Shown here: piece by piece, positions 8,540 through 16,001 of the stretch
How the letters are laid out: each line of letters begins with the position of its first letter
Position numbering within the stretch: the first letter of the stretch is position 1
Assembly (NCBI GenBank): GCA_027386095.1
Contig: DAHXUN010000003.1
Coordinates: 186,001-250,000, forward strand
Source: Nitrososphaerota archaeon
GTDB lineage: Archaea > Thermoproteota > Nitrososphaeria > Nitrososphaerales > UBA183
Reading direction: 5' to 3'
DNA: 64,000 bases
Made by a program: the position numbers and the translations under genes
Notes under the pieces: generated by a model
Seen by the model: the letters and a program-made list of their open reading frames with translations, nothing else
Told to the model about the DNA's origin: nothing
The model's database searches: none

Positions 8540-9457
8540 ATGGAGTTCACCGTCCCGCTCGGGTCGCCGTTCAGCCTGGAGCACACCCTCGTCAGCGGGC
8601 AGACGTTCAGGTGGGCGAAGAGGGGGGACTGGTGGTACGGGGTCGTGGGCGGCGGTGTCCTCAAGGCCAAGCAGGAGGGGGACTTGCTGAAGTGCGAGTC
8701 AAGCTCGGACGCTTTCAGGGCTCCAGGGGTGTCGGACTACTTCAGGCTGGGGGACGACCTGGAGCACGTGCTGGCGTCGATCTCCAAGGACGCGACGATC
8801 ACCCGGGCCGTCGAGCGCTTCTACGGGCTCAGGCTCATCAGGCAGGACAGGTGGGAGTGCTTGGCGTCGTTCGTCCTTGCGACCAACGCGAACATACCGC
8901 GCATAGCGAAGATGGTGGAGGCTGTCTGCAGGAGGTACGGCGAGCCCTTTGAGTTCGAGGGTGAGACCTACCACTCGTTCCCTGGCCCCGATGCCCTGGC
9001 GAGGACGGGGGCCGCGGACCTCCGCGGGTGCGGCCTCGGGTACAGGGCCCCCTTCCTCAAGAAGGTCGCCTCTTCGGTCGCGAGAGGGGATGTCGACTTC
9101 GATGCGGTAACCTCGCTCCCCTACGAGGAGGCTCGGGGCCTCCTCCTCAAGGAGCTCTTCGGGGAGAAGGTCCTCCTCGGCGTGGGGCCGAAGGTGGCCG
9201 ACTGCGTCCTCCTCTATTCTTGCGGCAAAGACGAGGCCTTCCCCATAGACGTGTGGATAGCCAGGGCAGTGGCCCGGTCGTACCCTCGGTTGATGGCGAA
9301 GGGGCTTAGGGAGAGGCTGAAGCGCGACGGCAAGGCGAGGCTTGGAGCCGGGGAGTACGCGAGGCTTTCAGCCTCCCTCAGGAGGCACTTCGGCAGGTAT
9401 GCAGGCTACGCCCAGCAGTATCTGTACATGGCGGCTCGGTCAGAGGAATTGAGCTAA
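8540..9457 (+). CDS. ogg: 8-oxoguanine DNA glycosylase/AP lyase, OGG1-like
   Basis: Excises 8-oxoguanine from DNA and probably nicks the abasic site. The HhH-GPD domain carries the two signature residues: Lys218 in GVGPKVADC (the OGG1 Schiff-base lysine) and Asp237 in FPIDVW. The N-terminal TLVSGQTFRW corresponds to the OGG_N domain, so this is an OGG1-type protein of 305 residues, larger than the short archaeal Ogg2/AGOG forms. A TATA-like GGATATATC (8503-8511) precedes the ATG; the promoter region is shared with divergent hemL. Its last bases overlap the convergent eL13-like gene by four. Confidence 0.9.
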   Translation: MEFTVPLGSPFSLEHTLVSGQTFRWAKRGDWWYGVVGGGVLKAKQEGDLLKCESSSDAFRAPGVSDYFRLGDDLEHVLASISKDATITRAVERFYGLRLIRQDRWECLASFVLATNANIPRIAKMVEAVCRRYGEPFEFEGETYHSFPGPDALARTGAADLRGCGLGYRAPFLKKVASSVARGDVDFDAVTSLPYEEARGLLLKELFGEKVLLGVGPKVADCVLLYSCGKDEAFPIDVWIARAVARSYPRLMAKGLRERLKRDGKARLGAGEYARLSASLRRHFGRYAGYAQQYLYMAARSEELS

Positions 9458-9993
9458 GGCCCGGGCTTTCGTCGGGTCTTTCTCGCAGGCTTGGCCACCT
9501 TGCCCGCGCTCTTCGCTCCTTTCTTCGCAGAGCCCTCAGGCTCCTTGGCCGCAGGGCCAGCGTGCTCAAGCTGACCGTCAGACTTGCGCTCGGCCTTCGC
9601 GGCGGCCGCCTGGCTGGACGCCCACCCCTTCAGGGCGCCCACGTTGGCTTCCACGACGCTCCCTCTCCTGTAGTCGACCCTGGCCCCCCACCTCGCCGCT
9701 GTCGCCGCGGAGAGCCCGGCGCTCGATAGCTCCCCGAACGAAAAGCCTCTCCCATGCCTGGAGATGGTCCCTCCTCGGTGCCTGGCCAGGACAGTGGCGA
9801 CGGGGGCTCTCCCCACTGGTCCTGCGGCCTTCGCCCTCGGTCTCTCCGCCGATCTGTGGACCGCCCCCTCCACCCTCTTGACTTCCTTCTTGACCTCTTT
9901 CTCGACGGCCTTCTCTACCTTCTCCGCATCCTCGACCACCTCCGCCTTGGTCCCCTTCTTCTTGGCCTTGCTCTTCCGGGGGGTTGAACTCAA
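9454..9993 (-). CDS. rpl13e: eL13-like ribosomal protein with Lys/Ala-rich extensions
   Basis: The block from about residue 80 to 130 (RHGRGFSFGELSSAGL, then ARWGARVDYRRGSVVEANVGALKGW) follows the eukaryotic/TACK eL13 pattern of RAGRGFSLEEL, a short helix, an RTIGI-like strand, the DPRR turn and NVQRLKEY. Both flanks are Lys/Ala/Glu-rich low-complexity arms, giving ~179 residues against ~80 in compact archaeal eL13. The TTG at 9993 is preferred over an earlier frame start because a TATA-like GTTTTATCC (~10021-10028) lies ~30 nt upstream of it and would sit inside the longer version. It should be a large-subunit ribosomal component. Confidence 0.72.
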   Translation of the reverse strand: MSSTPRKSKAKKKGTKAEVVEDAEKVEKAVEKEVKKEVKRVEGAVHRSAERPRAKAAGPVGRAPVATVLARHRGGTISRHGRGFSFGELSSAGLSAATAARWGARVDYRRGSVVEANVGALKGWASSQAAAAKAERKSDGQLEHAGPAAKEPEGSAKKGAKSAGKVAKPARKTRRKPGP

Positions 9994-10229
9994 CGCTTTT
10001 TCAGCCCGTCCGGGCGGGGGATAAAACGGTTCCCTGAGCACGACTTCCACGCTAGGCCTCCCCGACACGTCTAGGAAGGTGGTGAGGGGGCCGGCACCGG
10101 TGAACCTCCATGCGACCTACCCCAGGGTCGACCCGGCTGGGGGCGTGTTCCCCGCGGGGATGAGCGACCCGAGGCCGTGCCGCGTGCAGGCCTGCGCCAA
10201 GGGCGTCTGACGCAACCGCAAGTGATGTG

Positions 10230-10386
10230 TCCCGCGGGCAGGATTGTCAGGTGCCAAGGCACCTTTTGAGCCTGCGACACTCCGGTCACTGTGGCCTGAG
10301 TAGGCTGGACGGGTCAGCCGATGGCCGACCTCTACAGCCGGAAGCTGTTGGCCCCTTTAGGGACTACCAGGCTGAGCTACCGCGGG
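10230..10386 (-). tRNA. tRNA-Tyr (anticodon GTA), interrupted by three introns
   Basis: The 157-nt gene folds to a 74-nt tRNA after removing 17, 45 and 21 nt. The acceptor stem is a perfect 7 bp with C1-G72 and discriminator A73, both tyrosine identity features in archaea; CCA is not encoded. The anticodon loop is CTGTAGA with GTA at 10333-10335. Intron 2 (10287-10331) is canonical (37/38) and shows a strict bulge-helix-bulge: central helix CTGT/ACAG with 3-nt bulges. Intron 1 (10347-10363) splits the D-stem after G22, with central helix TGGT/GCCA and a CCC/GGG inner stem. Intron 3 (about 10245-10265) sits in the T-loop as a hairpin (AGGTGCC/GGCACCT); its exact edges are ambiguous. A TTAAGAAA element lies ~22 nt upstream. 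Confidence 0.9.
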
Positions 10387-10511
10387 ACGGTCGCCCGGGG
10401 CGCGGAGATTTCTTAAGGGTTTCAATGGCCTAGCGCGCTTGGCTGTCTAGGCGCGCGCGAGCAAGACCAAAATACAGAGCGAATACGCCCGAACCTATTC
10501 GGGTTGATTGG

Positions 10512-11378
10512 TTGAGCTTCTCTGACTATCTCGCCCTCACCAAGCCGAAAATCACGCCGCTGCTGCTCATGGCGGCGCTGGGCTCGGCCGTCGTCGCCGC
10601 GAGGGGCCTACCTCCGCTCATTACCCTGGCCGGGGTGCTCGTGGGAGGGGCGCTGGCGTCGAGCGGCGCCCTGGCATTGAACAGCTATCTCGAGATGGGG
10701 ATGGATGCGAAGATGAAGAGGACCATGGGGAGGCCGCTCCCGTCGGGGAAGATAGTTCAGCCGTCGCACGCCCTGATGCTGGGCCTCGGGCTGCTCGCCG
10801 CCGGGGTCGTGGTCGCCGCGTTCACCCTGGACCCAATCGCGACGTTCTTCATCGCCCTCGGCGCCTTCGTCTACGTCCCCGTCTACACGCTCTTCCTCAA
10901 GCCGCGGACGAGCTGGAACATCGTGCTGGGAGGGTTCGCAGGGAGCTGCGCGGCCCTGGCGGGATGGTACGCGGTCACCTTCGGCAGCGCGGCCGTGGGG
11001 TGGCTCCTCGGCGCCCTCGTCTTCGTGTGGACCCCGAGCCACTTCTGGTCTCTCGCTGTCATAACAGAGGAGGACTACTCGGCCGTCAACGTCCCGATGC
11101 TCCCGTCGGTGGTCGGGCCGGTGGCCGCTTCGAAGTACATCGTCTTCAACACCCTCCTTCTCATACCTGTCAGCCTCGCATACGTGTTCTACTTCCTCGG
11201 CCCCGGGTTCTTCGTCTATCTCGGCGTGGCGCTTGTCTTCGACCTGCTGCTCCTGGGGACCAACATCAAGCTCTTCAGGAACCCGACCAAGGACAACGCG
11301 TGGCTGGCGTTCAAGTTCTCGAGCCCGTACCTAGCGATCATATTCTTGGTCGCGATGGTGGCAGCGGTCCTGCGCTGA
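10512..11378 (+). CDS. ctaB: Heme O synthase (protoheme IX farnesyltransferase)
   Basis: A UbiA-superfamily membrane enzyme that adds a farnesyl-type chain to heme B to give heme O for terminal oxidases. It is 288 residues with about eight or nine hydrophobic segments. The first prenyl-diphosphate motif region reads NSYLEMGMDAKMKRTMGRPL (residues ~57-76), with the second Asp and the KRTxxRPLP stretch conserved; a second loop has WTPSHFWSLAVITEEDY, characteristic of COX10/CtaB. The TTG start begins the conserved SDYLALTKPKIT. It lies upstream of ThiI and near a heme A synthase, which supports synthesis of heme O/A-type oxidase cofactors. Confidence 0.93.
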   Translation: MSFSDYLALTKPKITPLLLMAALGSAVVAARGLPPLITLAGVLVGGALASSGALALNSYLEMGMDAKMKRTMGRPLPSGKIVQPSHALMLGLGLLAAGVVVAAFTLDPIATFFIALGAFVYVPVYTLFLKPRTSWNIVLGGFAGSCAALAGWYAVTFGSAAVGWLLGALVFVWTPSHFWSLAVITEEDYSAVNVPMLPSVVGPVAASKYIVFNTLLLIPVSLAYVFYFLGPGFFVYLGVALVFDLLLLGTNIKLFRNPTKDNAWLAFKFSSPYLAIIFLVAMVAAVLR

Positions 11379-11431
11379 CTGCCAAGGGCCGAACGGCTTA
11401 ATCGTCGCCCAGCAGGAGGCAGAACCTGCCC

Positions 11432-12655
11432 ATGGCCCCAGAGTATGTCGTCCACTACTCCGAGGTCGCCCTGAAGGGGAAGAACAGGCCGGAGTTCGTC
11501 CGCGCGCTCCGCAGGAACATAGCGAGGTCGCTGAGCGGGCTGGCCCCGGCGGTCGAGCTCAGGGATGGGAGGTTCGTGGTGAGCGCCTCCGGTACGGCCC
11601 AGGATGCGTCGGCGCGGCTGGGGAAGACCTTCGGCGTAGCCTGGTTCTCGGAGGTCGCCCCGGTCGGGCTGGACTACGATGGCATCCGGCGGGCGGTCCT
11701 CGACGCGGCCAGGGCGTCGAAGGGGAGGACCTTCAAGGTCGAGCCGAGGCGCTCCGACAAGGGTTACCCTCTGACCTCGAGGGAGCTGGCGGTGAGGCTC
11801 GGGGCGGCCGTCCAGGAGGAGACAGGGATGAAGGTAGATCTGACCAGCCCGGAGGTGGTGGTTCGGGTCGACGTGACGAGGTCCAACGCGTTCGTCTACT
11901 CCAACAAGACCCCGGGACCCGGGGGCCTCCCGGTGGGGACCGCAGGCCGGGTCATGCATCTCTTTTCCGGGGGGATCGACTCTCCGGTGGCGGCTTGGCT
12001 CCTGATGAAGAGGGGGTGCGTCCCCGTCTACCTCCACTTCTATCTCGCACCGACCGCCCGGAACGCCCTGGAAAGCAAGGTCACCAAGCAGGTCAAGGCC
12101 CTCTCCGCCTATGGCGGCAAGAGCACCCTGGTCCTGGTACCATTCGCGGAGTACCAGCTGGCGACTGCAGACGCGCCGGGGGACCTGGAGCCTTCGCTCT
12201 TCCGTAGGTTCATGCGGATGACCGCCGAGGCGCTTGCCCCTCCCTTCGGCGCAGCCGCCATCTCTACAGGCGACTCCCTCTCCCAGGCGGCCTCTCAGAC
12301 CCTGTGGAACCTCGCGTCCTTCGATCACGGCTCCACCTTGCCGATACTCAGGCCTCTCCTCGCCTATGACAAGGACGAGATCATCGGTCTGGCCCGGCGT
12401 ATCTCGACGTACGACCTCTCCCTCGAGGAGTACAAGGACTGCTGCGCCATAATAACCAGGCACCCTCGGACGCGCGTCAAGTTTGCCCTCGTGGACGAGT
12501 ACGTCCGGCGGCTGAAGCTCCAGGACCTGGTGCAGAAGGTCCTCGGGGGGGCGACCCTGGTCTCCTACAACCCGGTCGGGGACGTGCTCAGAAGCGCCGA
12601 CCTGGCCGATTCGATGCCCATGACACGCGCGACCGGACCTGAGGCAGATTTATGA
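11432..12655 (+). CDS. thiI: tRNA 4-thiouridine synthetase ThiI (no rhodanese domain)
   Basis: Adenylates and thiolates U8 of tRNA. The N-terminal NFLD/THUMP region starts with YVVHYSEVALKGKNRPEF, and the PP-loop SGGIDS is at residues 179-184. Later conserved blocks are STGDSLSQAASQT and the double Cys in YKDCCAIITRHPRTR. At 407 residues it lacks the C-terminal rhodanese domain of E. coli ThiI, as usual in archaea, so sulfur must come by another route. The stop overlaps the ATG of the thioredoxin gene (ATGA at 12652-12655), suggesting co-translation; thioredoxin could reduce a persulfide or disulfide intermediate, which is inference. A degenerate paralogue lies at 17136-18104. Confidence 0.93.
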   Translation: MAPEYVVHYSEVALKGKNRPEFVRALRRNIARSLSGLAPAVELRDGRFVVSASGTAQDASARLGKTFGVAWFSEVAPVGLDYDGIRRAVLDAARASKGRTFKVEPRRSDKGYPLTSRELAVRLGAAVQEETGMKVDLTSPEVVVRVDVTRSNAFVYSNKTPGPGGLPVGTAGRVMHLFSGGIDSPVAAWLLMKRGCVPVYLHFYLAPTARNALESKVTKQVKALSAYGGKSTLVLVPFAEYQLATADAPGDLEPSLFRRFMRMTAEALAPPFGAAAISTGDSLSQAASQTLWNLASFDHGSTLPILRPLLAYDKDEIIGLARRISTYDLSLEEYKDCCAIITRHPRTRVKFALVDEYVRRLKLQDLVQKVLGGATLVSYNPVGDVLRSADLADSMPMTRATGPEADL

Positions 12656-13017
12656 ACAGGGAAACGGGGTCGGTCAAACGCATGACAGATACAGTCATCC
12701 CAGTGAAGTCGAGCGGGTTCCAGGAGGAGGTAGTGAAGTCGACCCGGCCGGTGGTCGTCGACTTCTACGCCGACTGGTGCGGCCCCTGCAAAATGATGGA
12801 ACCTGTGATTCACGAGCTCTCTAAGGAGTATGACGGTAGGGTCAAGTTCGTGAAAGTGGACACAGACGCCAACCAGGAACTCGCATCGCAGTTCGGCATA
12901 ATGAGCATCCCCACCGTCATGTTCTTCTCGAAGGGCAAAGTGGAAGACATAGTGATAGGGGCGGTCCCGTCGACGGTGCTGAAGTCGAAGATCGAGACCC
13001 TGGTCAAGAAAGCGTAG
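12652..13017 (+). CDS. trxA: Thioredoxin
   Basis: A single-domain thiol-disulfide reductant with the classical WCGPC active site (Cys43 and Cys46 from the first ATG), FYADWCGPCKMMEPV, the cis-Pro loop SIPTVMFF and a C-terminal helix. Two starts are possible: ATG 12652, overlapping the thiI stop by four bases, or ATG 12682, giving the shorter and more typical MTDTVIPV N-terminus. The overlap with thiI suggests one operon and a possible role in the ThiI redox cycle. Confidence 0.93.
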   Translation: MNRETGSVKRMTDTVIPVKSSGFQEEVVKSTRPVVVDFYADWCGPCKMMEPVIHELSKEYDGRVKFVKVDTDANQELASQFGIMSIPTVMFFSKGKVEDIVIGAVPSTVLKSKIETLVKKA

Positions 13018-13198
13018 GCGAGAACTCAGCTCTCTGATGGCGGGGCTGGGCCTGGATCTGGCGCATCTCCCGCGGTCGCTTACAACATACGATGCCGCTT
13101 TCTCGCTTGCCAAAAGGCTGGTCCTCGCGGCCGGAGCTTCGACGTCCTGAGGTTCTGCTCCAGCAGGTCACGCGTCCCGGGGACTGGCGACGGCGGCG
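13018..13198. other. Intergenic gap between convergent trxA and ctaA
   Basis: This 181-bp stretch between two convergent genes holds no open frame longer than about 40 codons and no recognisable tRNA. A run resembling a weak stem is present, but neither C/D nor H/ACA guide-RNA boxes could be confirmed. Nothing is assigned. Confidence 0.5.
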
Positions 13199-13672
13199 CT
13201 AACTCTTCGCTGGCAGGCCCCTTTGCCTGGCTTCCGCGAACATCAGGGCACCCGCGAAGACGATGGTCGCCAAGATCACCAGGGCGAAGGCGAAGTGCGT
13301 CGTCGCGACGATCGGCGCCAGCCCGGACGCTATGACGCCTCCGCCGATCCCGACCTGGATCGGTATCAGCACAATGGCTAGGAGCATGAGCTTGGACGGG
13401 AGGGACGGCCTCGGCTTCACCATCCAGACCTTGACGGTGGCGTAGAGAATGACCAGCCCCGCGACCACGCTCAGCATCCTGTGGATGTACTCGATCAGGG
13501 TGGCGTAGTGGGCGAAGCTCGGGAAGAGGGCGCCGTTGCAGAGAGGCCAGCTGGCTCCCAACCCCGTCCCGCACCCGGCACCGAAGTCACCGACGGTGAC
13601 GTAGGCCCCCCAGACGCTGAGGACATAGGTCGCTATCACGGCTCCGTATACCCAGTGCCTCGCGTTGGGCAA
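13199..13672 (-). CDS. ctaA: Half-size heme A synthase (CtaA/COX15 family, four membrane spans)
   Basis: Oxidises heme O to heme A in the membrane. The 157-residue protein has four hydrophobic segments, half of the usual eight-span CtaA, as described for some archaeal enzymes that probably dimerise. Candidate heme-ligand histidines are His64 (EYIHRM) and His126 (ATTHFA); His55 may also matter. An extracytoplasmic Cys pair (Cys34, Cys45) is in GAGCGTGLGASWPLCNG. The TTG start at 13672 has a TATA-like CTTAACTA ~30 nt upstream. Divergent to tyrS. Together with ctaB at 10512 it implies heme A-type oxidases. Confidence 0.88.
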   Translation of the reverse strand: MPNARHWVYGAVIATYVLSVWGAYVTVGDFGAGCGTGLGASWPLCNGALFPSFAHYATLIEYIHRMLSVVAGLVILYATVKVWMVKPRPSLPSKLMLLAIVLIPIQVGIGGGVIASGLAPIVATTHFAFALVILATIVFAGALMFAEARQRGLPAKS

Positions 13673-13789
13673 TAAAATCTGGAAAGCCAGCCGCTCCCGA
13701 ACGTAGTTAAGACTTTCTAGGTGCGGGGTCGCGTCCTACACCGGCTCGCCGTCAACTGTTTTAACCGGAGCCGCAGAGACCGGGCGCAG

Positions 13790-14878
13790 ATGGACCTGGA
13801 ATCGAGGATAGAGCTTGTCAAGGGGGTGGGGGAGGAGGTGATCACGGAGGAGGAGCTGAGGGCTCTGCTGCAGACAAACGAGCACCCGACGGCCTACGAC
13901 GGTTTCGAGCCGAGCGGACTTGCCCACCTCCCGTTCGGCGTCCTCCGGCCGATACTCGTCGAGGACATGCTGAAGGCAGGGGTCCGCATGAAGCTCTGGA
14001 TCGCCGACTGGTTCGCCTGGGTCAACAACAAGATGGGGGGCGACCTGGACCGCATCCAGGACGTCGGCCGCTACTTCGTCGAGGTGTGGAAGGCAGCCGG
14101 CGTCGACATGAGCAAGGTCGACGTCCTCTGGACCAGCGACGCCGTCAAGAACGAGGAGTACTGGAAGAAGGTGATAACGGTCGCCCAGAATTTCACGCTC
14201 GCCAGGGCCCAGCGGGCCCTGACCATCGCAGGGAGGACGTCCAAGGAGGCCGTGCAGGCCGCCCAGCTCCTCTATCCGATGATGCAGGTGGCGGACATCT
14301 TCTGGCTGGACGTCGACATCTGCCAGCTGGGGCTGGACCAGAGGCGCGCCGACATCTTGGCGAGGGAGGTCGCGGAGAAGCTGAGGTGGAAGAAGCCGGT
14401 GGCGGTGCACCACCACATGCTCATCGGGCTCCAGGGGAAGAAAGAGCCCGAGGGGTTCGACGAGAACGGGGCCCTTGACTCGGAGATAGCGAGCAAGATG
14501 AGCAAGAGCAAGCCCGAGAGCTCCATCTACGTCCACGACGGGTCTGAAGCGATAACCCGCAAGCTGAACTCGGCATACTGCCCCCCCAGGGTGGCTGCGG
14601 GCAACGCGCTGATGGACTACTCGAAGTACATCGTCTTCAAGAAGCTGAAGGCCCTCAGGATAGAGCGTCCCGACAAGTACGGGGGGACGGTGGAGTTCGC
14701 CACCTATCAGGAGCTCGAGAGGGCATACCTTTCCGGCAAGCTGCACCCGGCCGACCTCAAGAAGGGGGTGGCCGTCGCCCTCGACGCCATAATCGCCCCC
14801 ATCCGAGACCACTTCGAGACGGACCCCGCGGCCCGCAGGCTCTACGAGTCGGTGAAGGCCGCCGAGACCACAAGGTAG
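13790..14878 (+). CDS. tyrS: Tyrosyl-tRNA synthetase, archaeal type
   Basis: Charges tRNA-Tyr. The ATG at 13790 has a TATA-like GTTTTAAC ~28 nt upstream and starts the conserved MDLESRIELV; an in-frame upstream GTG would enclose the promoter. The class I fold shows the Tyr-binding YDGFEPSG at 36-43. The HIGH motif is replaced by HLPFG (46-50), so the final His is lost. KMSKS is perfect (236-240). Length 362 fits archaeal TyrRS without an S4 domain. Its intron-split substrate tRNA is encoded 3.4 kb away. Confusion with TrpRS is unlikely given the YDGFEPSG pattern. Confidence 0.92.
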   Translation: MDLESRIELVKGVGEEVITEEELRALLQTNEHPTAYDGFEPSGLAHLPFGVLRPILVEDMLKAGVRMKLWIADWFAWVNNKMGGDLDRIQDVGRYFVEVWKAAGVDMSKVDVLWTSDAVKNEEYWKKVITVAQNFTLARAQRALTIAGRTSKEAVQAAQLLYPMMQVADIFWLDVDICQLGLDQRRADILAREVAEKLRWKKPVAVHHHMLIGLQGKKEPEGFDENGALDSEIASKMSKSKPESSIYVHDGSEAITRKLNSAYCPPRVAAGNALMDYSKYIVFKKLKALRIERPDKYGGTVEFATYQELERAYLSGKLHPADLKKGVAVALDAIIAPIRDHFETDPAARRLYESVKAAETTR

Positions 14879-14890
14879 CCCCTGACCCCC

Positions 14891-15481
14891 ATGGCGACGG
14901 CTAGAGCGAGGCCTGCTTTCGCGGCGGACGCCATGCTGGGGTCGCTCGCGAGGAAGCTCCGCGCGCTTGGGTTCGACACCACCTACTACAGGAGCGGTGG
15001 GGACGCCCAGCTGGTGAAGCTCGCGGCCATGGAAGGGAGGGTGGTCCTGACCTCAGACCGCGCCCTCGCGGGCTCCGCCATGGCGAAGGGGGTCGCCGCC
15101 GTCCTGTTGAGAGGGGGGAGCGACAGCAGGAGGCTCTCCGAGATAGCGGCCGCGGCGGGTCCTCTGGGATTTGAGCTGGCCAGGGGTGACCCGTTCTGTT
15201 CGCTTTGCGGGGGAGCCCTCGAAATGGTGGGGAAAGGAGGGGTGTCAGGGAAGGTCCCCGCTGGTGTACAGCGAAGCCACAGAGAGTTCTTCGTGTGCGT
15301 CGCGTGCGGCCAGGCCTACTGGAAGGGGAGCCACTGGAAAAAGTTAAGGTCGCTCGCGGGCCGCCTCGGTCAGAAGCAGCTTGCCACTAACAATGGCCGA
15401 AGGGAGGGCGGCGGTCGCGCTGGCGAGGGAGACGCTGGAAGCCCAAGTCAGGGGGTCCCGCCCACCTCCACCGCCCCCTGA
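14891..15481 (+). CDS. Mut7-C family PIN-like RNase domain with zinc ribbon
   Basis: The N-terminal ~85 residues (FAADAMLGSLARKLRALGFDT, then VVLTSDRALA) are the PIN-like Mut7-C (DUF82) fold, with acidic Asp13 and Asp56 as likely metal ligands. It is followed by a zinc ribbon of two Cys pairs: C103/C106 (CSLC) and C136/C139 (CVAC), then YWKGSHWKK. Such proteins are predicted ribonucleases in archaea, sometimes linked to tRNA or rRNA processing; the substrate is unknown. The last ~30 residues overlap the start of AMMECR1 and are Gly/Pro-rich, so the functional protein may effectively end near residue 160. Confidence 0.8.
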   Translation: MATARARPAFAADAMLGSLARKLRALGFDTTYYRSGGDAQLVKLAAMEGRVVLTSDRALAGSAMAKGVAAVLLRGGSDSRRLSEIAAAAGPLGFELARGDPFCSLCGGALEMVGKGGVSGKVPAGVQRSHREFFVCVACGQAYWKGSHWKKLRSLAGRLGQKQLATNNGRREGGGRAGEGDAGSPSQGVPPTSTAP

Positions 15482-16001
15482 CTCCGGGGTCTTCTCCGAG
15501 AAACGCGGCGTCTTCGTCACCCTCAGCACCGAACGGGGCGGGACGAGGGCCCTCAGGGGTTGCATAGGCTACCCTGAGGCGATCAAGCCGCTGGGCCGGG
15601 CGATAAGGGAGGTGACCGCCTTCGCCTCAGAAGACCCGCGTTTTCCGGCCCCCGTGTCAGCCGAGGAGCTCGGTCGCATAGTGGTGGAGGTGAGCGTCCT
15701 GACCGCCCCCAGGGACGTCTCTGCCCCGTCCCGCCGGGACCTCCCCTCCAAGATCAGGTTGGGGGCGGACGGCCTCATCGTCTCCAACCAGTATGCCAGC
15801 GGGCTCCTCCTCCCGCAGGTCGCCACCGAGCAGGGATGGGACCAGGAGACGTTCATCTCCGAGGCGTGCGCGAAGGCAGGGCTCTCCATGGACGCCTGGC
15901 TCAGGGAAGGGACCAGGGTGCAGGTCTTCCAGGCCGAGATTTTTGCAGAGACCTCGCCAGGCGGGAGGGTGGAAAGGGTGGAACAAGCGATCCGGGGATG
16001 A
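15393..16001 (+). CDS. AMMECR1 domain protein
   Basis: A conserved archaeal/eukaryal protein of unresolved function; homologues lie close to MEMO-type redox proteins in many archaea. The hallmark LRGCIGYP is at about residues 54-61, with EKRGVFVTL before it, FASEDPRFPPV-like and VEVSVLTAP after it, and LLLPQVATEQGWDQETFI near the C-terminus. The ATG at 15393 begins the expected ALARETLE helix; a TTG four codons upstream is possible. It overlaps the preceding nuclease by 89 bp, and its TGA overlaps the ATG of the glycosyltransferase (ATGA), indicating a three-gene unit. Confidence 0.9.
   Translation: MAEGRAAVALARETLEAQVRGSRPPPPPPDSGVFSEKRGVFVTLSTERGGTRALRGCIGYPEAIKPLGRAIREVTAFASEDPRFPAPVSAEELGRIVVEVSVLTAPRDVSAPSRRDLPSKIRLGADGLIVSNQYASGLLLPQVATEQGWDQETFISEACAKAGLSMDAWLREGTRVQVFQAEIFAETSPGGRVERVEQAIRG

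Noticed and set aside
8452..8670. N-terminal extension of the HemL-like protein
   Set aside because: Contains the divergent promoters and lacks family similarity; GTG 8451 gives the conserved N-terminus.
11216..12463. 415-codon minus-strand frame opposite thiI
   Set aside because: thiI and ctaB on the plus strand are clearly real; the frame is a compositional shadow.
13018..13198. Possible tRNA or guide RNA between trxA and ctaA
   Set aside because: No acceptor/T-arm pairing and no C/D or H/ACA boxes could be found on either strand.
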